Assembly: GCA_036557505.1 (NCBI GenBank)
Contig: DATBHM010000025.1
Location: 1-18,417 of the forward strand
Origin: DATBHM01 sp036557505
GTDB lineage: Bacteria > Actinomycetota > UBA4738 > JACQTL01
Reading direction: 5' to 3'
DNA: 18,417 bases
Positions within the stretch are counted from its first letter, which is position 1. The number at the start of each line of letters is the position of its first letter. The notes under the pieces are model-generated. The model worked only from the letters and a program-made list of their open reading frames with translations, was not told where the DNA came from and did no database searches. Below are positions 6,655 to 17,269 of this stretch, one piece after another. Made by a program: the position numbers and the translations under genes.

Positions 6655-8556
6655 CTACGTCCCCCAGGACGGGTCGCGCTCGTCGCGGACGTCCTGCGTG
6701 GCGGTTCCCGTGCCGCCGGTGGCCGGCGCCACCACCACGCGCGACGTCTGGTCGGCGGCGATGCGCGCGAACGCGATCTCGGTCCCGTCCGGCGACCAGG
6801 AGGGGAACCGGTCGGCCTCGTCGGTGGCCGGTCCCGCCACGTCCTCGGACGAGCCGACCGTCCGAACGAAGATGTCGAACCCGCCGTTCCGGTCGCTCGA
6901 GAACGCGATCTTCGTCCCGTCGGGCGACCACGCGGGGTCGCCGTCGTTGGTCGCACCGCCTGCGAACAGGTGCTGGTTCGTCCCGTCGGCATTCATGACG
7001 AACACGTCGAACGTCGTGCCGTCGCGCCGGTTGGTCATGAAGGCGATCTGCGAGCCGTCGGGCGACCAGGTCGGCGTCTCGTCGTCGCCCGCGTCGTTGG
7101 TGAGGTCCATGGGCTTCGAGCCGTCGGCGTTCATCACGAAGATGTCGATGTCGCCGTTCCGGTTGCTGGCGAACGCGATCTTCGAACCGTCCGGAGAGAA
7201 CGCCGGCTCGATGTCGTTGTCCGCGTTGAACGTCAGCTGGTGCAGGCCGGTGCCGTCGGCGTTCACCACGAAGATGTCGTCGTCACCGCCGTCGCGGTTG
7301 CTGGAGAACGCGACCTTCGAACGGTCGCGTGAGACCGACGGCATGAAGTCCTCGCCGGCGTCGTGGGACAGGTTCCGGATGGTCGTCCCGGTCGTCGTCT
7401 CCACCACGATGTCGTCGGCCCCGCCCTGGAATCGCGTGATGACCATCTCGTCGTCGCCGAGCTTCGCCGCGCCGCCCCCGCCGCCGAGCGCGACGATCAG
7501 CACCACGGCGAGGACCGCCGCCGCGACCGCGGCGGCGATCACGGCGAGGAGGGTCCGCCGGCGTCCCGCCGCCTCGGGCCGAGGCGGCGGTGGTGGCGGC
7601 GGCGCTCCGAACGCCCCTCCCGTCGGGTCCGGCCGCATGGGAAGCGGCGTCGGGAGGCCGGGAGGCGGCGTCGGGAGACCGGGGGCCGGCGGGGCGGCCG
7701 TCAGCGCGGCCCTCGCCGCGCGCACCATGTCGGCGCAGCTCCCGTAGCGGGCGTCCTTGGACTTGGCCATGCCGGTCGCGATCACGGCGTCCATGGCGGG
7801 CGGGACCCCGGGCGTGTGGCGGCTCGGCGCGGGCGGCGGGTCGACGACGTGCGCCACCAGGACCGCCGTTTCCGACGGCCTCGGGAACGGCACCTGGCCG
7901 GTGAGGCACTGGTACAGGACGCACGTCAGCGAGTACTGGTCGGTCCGGCCGTCGATGGGCGCCGACTCGATCTGCTCGGGCGCCGCGTAGTGCGGCGTCC
8001 CCACGAAGTACCCGGCCTTGGTGAGCCGCCCGGAGCCCGACAGGTCCTGTTCGGACACGAGGTCCTTCGTCAGGCCGAAGTCCGACAGGTACACGCGCTC
8101 GGGCTCCTCGTCGGCGGCCTCCTGGATCAGGATGTTGGCCGGCTTGACGTCGCGGTGGACGAGGTTGCGGTGGTGCGCCGCATCGAGGGCGCTCGCGACC
8201 GGGCCGAGCAACTGGACCGCTCGGTCGGGCGCCAGACGTCCCTCCCGCTCGACCAGGGCGCCGAGGTCCATCCCGTGCACGAGCTTCTGCGCGAGGAACA
8301 GCATCCCGTGGTCCTCTCCCGCGTCGTAGACGGGCAGGACGTTCGGGTGGTCGAGGGTGGCGGCGAGGCGGGCCTCCCGGATGAACCGCTCCCGGAACTC
8401 CGGGTCGGCGGCGAGCTCCGGGCGGAGCAGCTTCAGGGCGACCTTCCGCCCGAGGTGGATGTGCTCGGCCAGGTAGACCATGCCCTGACCGCCGCCCCCC
8501 AGGACGGACTCGATCCGGTAGTCGCCGACGATCGTGCCGATCGGTTCGTCGCCCAC
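6655..8556 (-). CDS. Transmembrane Ser/Thr protein kinase with C-terminal WD40-like (PD40/TolB-type) beta-propeller
   Basis: 633 aa from the GTG at 8556. Residues 12-285 are a Hanks-type kinase: Gly loop GGGGQG (20-25), catalytic Lys42 in VALKLL, helix-C Glu61, HRDVKPAN (134-141, catalytic Asp136), DFG (159-161), and the activation segment GTPHYAAPEQ. All catalytic residues are present, so it should be active. A Pro-rich juxtamembrane stretch (289-328) leads to one membrane helix (about 334-357), then a propeller of about six blades (366-633). Five copies of a unit such as PAFSPDGSKIAFASNRNG..DIFVMNADG can be counted, and the final DPSWGT may close the ring. By topology the propeller faces outward and may sense a ligand or the envelope state. 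The start is uncertain: upstream sequence stays open for 1 kb but overlaps plsC. The downstream peptidase and membrane genes are candidate operon partners. Confidence 0.92.
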   Translation of the reverse strand: MGDEPIGTIVGDYRIESVLGGGGQGMVYLAEHIHLGRKVALKLLRPELAADPEFRERFIREARLAATLDHPNVLPVYDAGEDHGMLFLAQKLVHGMDLGALVEREGRLAPDRAVQLLGPVASALDAAHHRNLVHRDVKPANILIQEAADEEPERVYLSDFGLTKDLVSEQDLSGSGRLTKAGYFVGTPHYAAPEQIESAPIDGRTDQYSLTCVLYQCLTGQVPFPRPSETAVLVAHVVDPPPAPSRHTPGVPPAMDAVIATGMAKSKDARYGSCADMVRAARAALTAAPPAPGLPTPPPGLPTPLPMRPDPTGGAFGAPPPPPPPRPEAAGRRRTLLAVIAAAVAAAVLAVVLIVALGGGGGAAKLGDDEMVITRFQGGADDIVVETTTGTTIRNLSHDAGEDFMPSVSRDRSKVAFSSNRDGGDDDIFVVNADGTGLHQLTFNADNDIEPAFSPDGSKIAFASNRNGDIDIFVMNADGSKPMDLTNDAGDDETPTWSPDGSQIAFMTNRRDGTTFDVFVMNADGTNQHLFAGGATNDGDPAWSPDGTKIAFSSDRNGGFDIFVRTVGSSEDVAGPATDEADRFPSWSPDGTEIAFARIAADQTSRVVVAPATGGTGTATQDVRDERDPSWGT

Positions 8557-8665
8557 GGCGCGGAGTTTCGCATCCGCGCGACCCCTGCGCGGGCTCGGCC
8601 TGGGGAACGTGACCTCCCTTTGCCCGTGGGACTCGTTATCCACGACCGCGTAGCATCCGGCGACG
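8557..8665. promoter_or_regulatory. Divergent intergenic region between the kinase gene and plsC
   Basis: This 109-bp gap should hold the promoters of both genes. On the minus strand a strong ribosome-site-like AAAGGGAGGT lies at 8612-8621, but no standard start codon follows at normal distance; the kinase's GTG is about 55 bp further on and has no such site. No convincing -10/-35 pair was found on either strand. Confidence 0.4.
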
Positions 8666-9388
8666 ATGTGCCGGCCAGCCGAGGCGCCGCCGCCGGAGGA
8701 GTTCCCCGAGGTCCCCCCGGACCGCGCCAGCCGCGACCCCTGGTGGACCTGGGGGTACCGCCTCATCGCCCCCGTGTTCCACCTGCTGTTCCGGATCAGG
8801 TATCGCGGGCGGGAGCACATCCCGCCCCAGGGCGGCGTCATCCTCGCCTCGAACCACATCTCGGTCCTCGACCCGGTGATCATCGCGATGTCGGTGACGA
8901 CCACCGGGCGGGCGGTGCGGTTCCTGGCCGCGGCCGAGTTCTTCCGCAAGCCGTTGATCGGGTGGGGGCTCCAGCGGATCCGGCAGATCCCCATCCGCCG
9001 CGGCGCCAGCGACCGGGGGGCGCTCGAGCAGGCGGCACGGGTCATCCGCCGCGGCGCCCTCGCCGGGATCTTCCCGGAGGGAACGCTGAGCCCCGACGGC
9101 AACGCGCTCCCCGGCAAGCGCGGCGCGGCGCGGATCGCGCTCGCCAGCGGGGTGCCGATCCTCCCCTGCGCGATCTGGGGAACGCGGGCCAGGTGGCCCC
9201 GCGGAGGCATCCGGTGGGCGCGGCCGCTCCGCCCGAGGGTGGTCGTGTCCTTCGGCCCGCTGATCGCGCCGTCGGGGCAGCTCGAGGACCCCGAGGACGT
9301 GCAGGCGCTGACCGAGCGGATCATGGCGGCCATCGCCGAGCAGACCTGGCGGGCGAAGGCCGAGGTGGAGGGCCGCCGGCCGGGCTGA
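8666..9388 (+). CDS. plsC: 1-acyl-sn-glycerol-3-phosphate acyltransferase (PlsC family)
   Basis: 240 aa. The acyltransferase blocks are in order: NHISVLDP (63-70; His64 and Asp69 form the HX4D catalytic pair), an Arg/Lys-rich acceptor-binding region around FRKPLIGWGLQRIRQIPIRRG (93-113), FPEGTLSPDG (136-145, phosphate-binding block III), and VPILPCAIWGT (163-173, block IV). It would transfer an acyl chain to lysophosphatidic acid at the inner face of the membrane to make phosphatidic acid. A short hydrophobic segment (about 29-44) may attach it to the membrane. The ATG at 8666 has only a weak ribosome site, and the first 25 residues are Pro/Glu-rich, so a later start is possible. The family also includes acyltransferases for other lysolipids or glycolipids, so the substrate is inferred. 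Its last codons run into the 37-bp repeat array. Confidence 0.9.
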   Translation: MCRPAEAPPPEEFPEVPPDRASRDPWWTWGYRLIAPVFHLLFRIRYRGREHIPPQGGVILASNHISVLDPVIIAMSVTTTGRAVRFLAAAEFFRKPLIGWGLQRIRQIPIRRGASDRGALEQAARVIRRGALAGIFPEGTLSPDGNALPGKRGAARIALASGVPILPCAIWGTRARWPRGGIRWARPLRPRVVVSFGPLIAPSGQLEDPEDVQALTERIMAAIAEQTWRAKAEVEGRRPG

Positions 9389-9546
9389 GCGAACCAGGTG
9401 AGTGGAGGGCGGCCGGCCGGGTTGGGCGAACCAGGTGAGTGGCCGGACGCGGCTCGGCCCAGCGAACCCGGCGTGGGGATCGGCCTCCGGTCCGGGTTCA
9501 GGGAACCGGGGTGGTGGCCGGCCTCCGGCCCGGGCTCGGCGAACGG
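9367..9546. repeat. Degenerate array of about five 37-bp tandem repeats after plsC
   Basis: Units run 9367-9403, 9404-9440, 9441-9476, 9477-9514 and 9515-9546. The first two differ at only a few positions and share GGCCGGG and GCGAACCAGGTGAGT. Later units keep the layout (a GGCC/CCGG-rich half, then GAACC) but diverge, so the array is old at its right end and younger at its left. The first unit includes the last codons and stop of plsC. Units abut without unique spacers, so it is not a CRISPR array. Confidence 0.82.
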
Positions 9547-9698
9547 ACCGAATCCGGCGCCCACGCCAGCGACACGCAACGCCGGACGACACAGGATCGC
9601 CACCGCGCGGGCGGATCTCGGCCCTCAGTGCGGGCTATCGTTGAGCCGAATCTCGTAGCGATGTCAATCACTCCACCACCGACGACCGCTGGAGGCCC
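9389..9698. other. 310-bp intergenic region ahead of glgE
   Basis: The left half is the 37-bp repeat array. From 9547 the sequence is non-repetitive. Around 9635-9672 it becomes clearly less GC-rich (CTATCGTTGAGCCGAATC onward), the usual look of a promoter in such genomes. TTGAGC at 9641-9646 resembles a -35 box, but no good -10 box lies at the expected distance. GGAGG (9691-9695) just before the glgE ATG is the likely ribosome site. I see no gene here. Confidence 0.5.
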
Positions 9699-11819
9699 AT
9701 GGCCAGGGTGAAGCCCGCAGACGAACCGGATCAGCGCGCCGCGGCGTCACGCCTCGCCCCGGTCCCCGGTATCCACCCCGACACTCCGCGTGAGGGTCGC
9801 CGGCGGGTCGTCGTCGAGCACGTCACCCCGGAGATCGAGGGCGGGCGGTACCCGATCAAGCGCGTGACCGGCGAGCGCGTCGTGGTGGAGGCGGACGCGT
9901 TCGCCGACGGCCACGACGATGTCGCCGTCGAGCTCAGGTGGCGCCGCGAGGACGAGCGCGAGTGGACGGAAGCCCCGATGGCGCCGCTCGGCAACGACCG
10001 GTGGCGGGGAGCCTTCACGGTCGAGGAGCTCGGCCGGTACCGCTACACGCTGCGGGCCTGGATCGACCGGTTCGCCAGCTGGCACCACGGGCTCGTGAAG
10101 AAGGTCGATGCGGGCCAGGACGTGGCCGTCGACCTGCTGATCGGCGCCGACCTCGTCGAACGAGCCGTCGCCCGGGGCAGGGGGCGCGATCGCCAGCGGC
10201 TCCGCGCGGCGGCAGGCGCGATGCGGGAGGGATCGGACCAGTCGCTGGTCGGGAAGCTGCTGGGCGCCGCCCGCGAGGAGGTCCGGACGCGCGCCATCGA
10301 GGCCGCCCTCGATCCAAAGACGGTCGAGGCGATGGCCCGGTGTCCCGACCGCCGGTTCGCGACGGGGTACGAGCGCGAGCTCACCGTGTGGGTCGAGCCG
10401 GAGCGCGCCCGCTCGGGCGCGTGGTACGAGCTGTTCCCCCGGTCGACCGGCGAGGGAACCGAGCACGGCACGCTGGCCACCACGGCCACGCGGGCGCTCC
10501 CCTACGTCGCCCGGCTGGGGTTCGACGTGCTCTATCTCCCACCAGTCCACCCGATCGGCACGACCCATCGCAAGGGGCGGAACAACAACCCGGAGGGCGA
10601 GCCGGACGCGCCCGGCTCGCCGTGGGCGATCGGCGGGGAGGACGGCGGTCACACCGCCGTCCACCCGGAGCTCGGCACGCTCGAGGACTTCGACCGCCTG
10701 GTGGCCGAGGCCGGACGCCTCGGCATCGACGTCGCCCTGGACGTCGCCTTCCAGGTCTCCCCGGACCATCCGTGGGCGCGCGAGCACCCGGAGTGGTTCC
10801 GGCACCGGCCGGACGGCTCGATCCAGTACGCGGAGAACCCGCCCAAGCGCTACGAGGACATCTACCCGCTCGACTTCGAGACGGAGGACTGGCGCGGACT
10901 GTGGGCCGCCCTGCGTGGGGTGTTCGAGTTCTGGATCGGGCACGGCGTCACGATCTTCCGCGTCGACAACCCGCACACGAAGTCGCTCGCGTTCTGGGAG
11001 TGGTGCATCGACTCACTGAAGCGCGAGCACCCGGAGCTGATCTTCCTGTCGGAGGCGTTCACCCGCCCACGCCTGATGGAGCGCCTGGCGAAGCTGGGGT
11101 TCACGCAGTCGTACACGTACTTCGCGTGGCGGACCCAGAAGCAGGAGCTGATCGACTACTTCACCGAGCTCACCCGGACCGAGGTCCGGGAATACCTCCG
11201 CCCGAACCTGTGGCCGAACACCCCCGACATCCTCACCGAGCAGCTGCAGACGGGCGGCCGTGCCGCGTTCATGCACCGCTTGATCCTCGCGACCACGCTG
11301 GGGGCCTCGTACGGGATCTACGGGCCGGCGTTCGAGCTCATGGAACACGTCCCGATCCGGCCCGGCGCCGAGGAGTACCAGAACTCCGAGAAGTACGAGA
11401 TCCGGGACTGGGACCTGGACTCCTCCCATTCGCTCGCCAAGCTCGTCGCCCGGATGAACGAGATCCGCCGGGAACACCCCGCGCTGCACCGGAACGACAC
11501 GCTGCGGTTCCACCCGACGGACAACGACCACATCCTGGCGTACTCGAAGAGGAGCGAGGACGGGGAGGACGCCGTGCTGGTGATCGCCAACCTCCACCCG
11601 GTAGCCCGGCAGCGGGGGTTTGTCCACCTGTGGCTCGCCGACATCGGCATCGCCGAGTACGACCGGCCGTTCCAGGTCCACGACCTGCTGACCGGCGCCC
11701 GGTACGTCTGGCAGGGGTCGTCGGCGTACGTCGACCTCGACCCGGACAAGCTCCCGGCCCACGTGCTGCACGTCCGGCCCCACGTCCGCGACGAACGGGA
11801 CTTCGAGACCTACCGCTGA
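9699..11819 (+). CDS. glgE: Alpha-1,4-glucan:maltose-1-phosphate maltosyltransferase GlgE (GH13_3)
   Basis: 706 aa, the normal size for GlgE. It transfers maltosyl units from alpha-maltose 1-phosphate to the non-reducing end of alpha-1,4-glucans in the cytoplasm. The order is an N-terminal beta domain (about 35-150), a helical insert (about 155-215), the GH13 barrel (about 225-580) with WYELFPRS, LPPVHPIG and RKGRNNNP, and a C-terminal beta domain. The nucleophile is Asp423 in FRVDNPHTK and the acid/base is Glu452 in FLSEAFTRP. Their 29-residue spacing equals that of the characterised Streptomyces enzyme (D394/E423). The third acid is probably Asp510 in NTPD. The substrate-specific stretch HGVTIFRVDNPHTK separates it from amylases. 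The ATG at 9699 has GGAGG three bases upstream. It is the first gene of the glucan operon; treS-mak begins 1 bp after its stop. Confidence 0.97.
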   Translation: MARVKPADEPDQRAAASRLAPVPGIHPDTPREGRRRVVVEHVTPEIEGGRYPIKRVTGERVVVEADAFADGHDDVAVELRWRREDEREWTEAPMAPLGNDRWRGAFTVEELGRYRYTLRAWIDRFASWHHGLVKKVDAGQDVAVDLLIGADLVERAVARGRGRDRQRLRAAAGAMREGSDQSLVGKLLGAAREEVRTRAIEAALDPKTVEAMARCPDRRFATGYERELTVWVEPERARSGAWYELFPRSTGEGTEHGTLATTATRALPYVARLGFDVLYLPPVHPIGTTHRKGRNNNPEGEPDAPGSPWAIGGEDGGHTAVHPELGTLEDFDRLVAEAGRLGIDVALDVAFQVSPDHPWAREHPEWFRHRPDGSIQYAENPPKRYEDIYPLDFETEDWRGLWAALRGVFEFWIGHGVTIFRVDNPHTKSLAFWEWCIDSLKREHPELIFLSEAFTRPRLMERLAKLGFTQSYTYFAWRTQKQELIDYFTELTRTEVREYLRPNLWPNTPDILTEQLQTGGRAAFMHRLILATTLGASYGIYGPAFELMEHVPIRPGAEEYQNSEKYEIRDWDLDSSHSLAKLVARMNEIRREHPALHRNDTLRFHPTDNDHILAYSKRSEDGEDAVLVIANLHPVARQRGFVHLWLADIGIAEYDRPFQVHDLLTGARYVWQGSSAYVDLDPDKLPAHVLHVRPHVRDERDFETYR

Positions 11820-11820
11820 C

Positions 11821-15198
<3,378 letters not shown>

Positions 15199-15217
15199 GC
15201 CTCGAGCTCGACCAGGA

Positions 15218-15293
15218 GCCTCCGCCCCACGAACCGGACGGGGAGCTCGCCCGGGGCCTTCCACCCGCCGAACCGAACGGGAAGCTCGCCCGG
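15218..15293. repeat. Two 38-bp tandem repeats between treS-mak and malQ
   Basis: Units 15218-15255 and 15256-15293 align throughout with about 80% identity and share CGAACCG, ACGGG and AGCTCGCCCGG. They lie in the 174-bp gap of the glucan operon and contain no start codon with a ribosome site. Apart from these units the gap shows only GC-rich sequence and a weak AGGTTG ahead of the malQ start. Confidence 0.75.
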
Positions 15294-15372
15294 CGTCCGC
15301 GCGCCGCGAGTCGGAGCGCCGGGACGGGCGTCGGGGAAGTCCCGGCGGACGGCCCCGGGTAGGTTGTGGCCG

Positions 15373-17262
15373 ATGAGCCGGCCCATTCCCCGTTCCGCGC
15401 TGGCGCGCGCCGCCACGGCGAACGGCGTGCAGACGTCGTACCGGGACGTCGACCACGCCACGCACCGAGCGTCGCGTGATGCGCTCGAGGCGGTGCTGGC
15501 CGCGCTGGGTGTGGACCCCCGGGCCTCACCCGGGGGCATTCGACCGGACGGATCGGCGGGCCGGGCCGCAACCGGGGAAGCCTCGCGAGGCGCGCGCGGC
15601 GCCGGCGAGCGGGACGGCGCGCCGGCGGCCATGCCGGTCGTCGAACGGCCGTCGTGGGGGGTGTTCCTCCCGCTGCACGCGCTGCGAACGAACGACGACC
15701 GGGGCGTGGGGTCCTTCACCGACCTCGCGGAGCTGTACCGGTGGACGGTGGGCCAGGGCGGGACGATGGTGGGAACGCTGCCGCTGCTCGCCCAGTTCCT
15801 CGACGAGCCGTTCGAGCCGTCTCCCTACGCCCCGGCCTCCCGCCTGTTCTGGAACGAGCTCTTCGTCGACCCCGCGGCGACGGCGGAGTTCGCCCGCAGC
15901 CGGGAGGCCCGACGGCTCGCCGGCAGGGCGCCGAGGCCACGGTCCCGGCTCGTCGACTACCGGGCGGCATACGCGGCGGCGCGGCCGGTGCTCGAGGCGC
16001 TCGCGCTGAGTCTGCACGGCGGAGGGGGCGATCCGGCGAGGCGCGGGGCGTTCGAACGGTACCGCCGGAGCCAGCCCCACCTCGACGACTACGCCCGGTT
16101 CCGGGCCTTCGGCGAGCGGACCCGCTCGGCATGGCAGGAATGGCCGGCCCGACAACGGGCGGGCCGGGTGACGCCGGTCGACGTCGACGCCGACGCCGTG
16201 CGGTTCCACCAGTACGTGCAGTTCGTCGCCGACGAGCAGCTCGGCGCCATCGGCGCGACGGAACCCGGCCACGGCCTGTACCTCGACCTCCCGCTCGGCG
16301 TCCACGGCTCCTCGTTCGACACCTGGCGGTTCCGCGACGCGTTCGCGATCGGGGTCTCGGGGGGGGCGCCCCCGGACACGTTCTTCACCGCGGGGCAGGC
16401 GTGGGGATTCCCTCCGCTGCACCCCTGGGGCGCCGCGAGCGGGGACTTCGCGTACGTCCGGGCCTGCCTCCGGCATCTGATGCGGCACGCCGGCGTGATG
16501 CGGATCGACCACGTGATGGGCCTCCACCGCCTGTACTGGGTCCCCGACGGCCTGCCGGCGACCGAGGGCGTCTACGTCCGCTACCCCGCCGAGGAGCTCT
16601 ACGCCGTCCTCGCCGACGAGGCGCACCGGGCGGGGACCGCGGTCGTCGGCGAGGATCTCGGCACGGTCCCGCGGGGGGTGCGCGCGGCGATGACCCGGCG
16701 CGGCGTCCTGCGCAGCCACGTGCTGCAGCTCGAGGCGGTGATCGCCCACGGCGACCCGCTCCCCCGGCCCCCGGTGGCTTCGCTCGCGAGCCTGAACACC
16801 CACGATCTGTTCCCGTTCGCGGGATTCTGGGCGGGCCGAGACGTCGACGAGGTGGCCGCCGCAGGCCTGATCGGCGCGCGGGAGGCGCGCCGCCGGCGGA
16901 GCGAGCGGGGGACGCTGACTCGGGAGCTGACGGCGCGGTTCCTCGACGAGGGCCTCCTGGACGAACGCCGCGCGATCGCCTCCGAACCGGCGGCCGCCGA
17001 TGCCGCGCACCGGCATCTCGCCCTCGGCCCGTCGCGCATGGTCGTGGTGAACGTCGAGGACCTGTGGGGCGAGACCGAGCCCCAGAACCGCCCGGGGAGC
17101 TCACGCGAGCGCCCCAACTGGCGCCGACGGGCCGCACGCACGTTCGAATCGTTCCGGTCGGACCCCGCCATCATGGGTAGGTTGGAGGAGGTGAACCGGC
17201 TCCGCGACGAGGTCGCCCTCCACGAGCGACGCGCGACCGGAGCGGGCCCGGAGGAAGGCTGA
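15373..17262 (+). CDS. malQ: 4-alpha-glucanotransferase (MalQ, GH77)
   Basis: 629 aa from the ATG at 15373; a TTG three codons upstream is the alternative. It disproportionates alpha-1,4-glucans by moving maltodextrin segments and releases glucose or short oligomers. Residues 8-47 are the N-terminal helical piece (ALARAATANGVQTSYRDVD), residues 50-90 a Gly/Ala/Arg-rich low-complexity linker, and the barrel begins at WGVFLPLHALRTNDDRGVGS (95-114). Substrate-side markers include SPYAPASRLFWNELFVDP. Catalytic residues are Asp379 in MRIDHVMGLHRLYWVPDG (nucleophile), Glu427 in VVGEDLGTVP (acid/base) and Asp478 in NTHDLFPFAGFW. The protein is longer than the classic 500-aa amylomaltase because of the N-terminal part. 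It follows treS-mak after 174 bp and precedes glgB by 7 bp, so it probably trims or recycles chains made by GlgE and GlgB. Confidence 0.95.
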   Translation: MSRPIPRSALARAATANGVQTSYRDVDHATHRASRDALEAVLAALGVDPRASPGGIRPDGSAGRAATGEASRGARGAGERDGAPAAMPVVERPSWGVFLPLHALRTNDDRGVGSFTDLAELYRWTVGQGGTMVGTLPLLAQFLDEPFEPSPYAPASRLFWNELFVDPAATAEFARSREARRLAGRAPRPRSRLVDYRAAYAAARPVLEALALSLHGGGGDPARRGAFERYRRSQPHLDDYARFRAFGERTRSAWQEWPARQRAGRVTPVDVDADAVRFHQYVQFVADEQLGAIGATEPGHGLYLDLPLGVHGSSFDTWRFRDAFAIGVSGGAPPDTFFTAGQAWGFPPLHPWGAASGDFAYVRACLRHLMRHAGVMRIDHVMGLHRLYWVPDGLPATEGVYVRYPAEELYAVLADEAHRAGTAVVGEDLGTVPRGVRAAMTRRGVLRSHVLQLEAVIAHGDPLPRPPVASLASLNTHDLFPFAGFWAGRDVDEVAAAGLIGAREARRRRSERGTLTRELTARFLDEGLLDERRAIASEPAAADAAHRHLALGPSRMVVVNVEDLWGETEPQNRPGSSRERPNWRRRAARTFESFRSDPAIMGRLEEVNRLRDEVALHERRATGAGPEEG

Positions 17263-17269
17263 GCCACAC

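Noticed and set aside
5098..7332. Plus-strand open frame of 744 codons
   Set aside because: It is antisense to the M20 peptidase and kinase genes, has no recognisable domain and shows the Arg/Gly/Asp-rich composition of GC-rich shadow frames.
9367..9546. CRISPR array
   Set aside because: Units are contiguous, without unique spacers of constant length, and no cas gene is present.
8557..9603. Extension of the kinase frame upstream to 9603
   Set aside because: It would run antisense through the whole of plsC, whose HX4D and FPEGT blocks are intact, and through the repeat array; the kinase domain begins right after the GTG at 8556.
9699..11819. Alpha-amylase or GlgX instead of GlgE
   Set aside because: The HGVTIFRVDNPHTK and FLSEAFTRP blocks, the 29-residue spacing and the N-terminal domain are those of GlgE.
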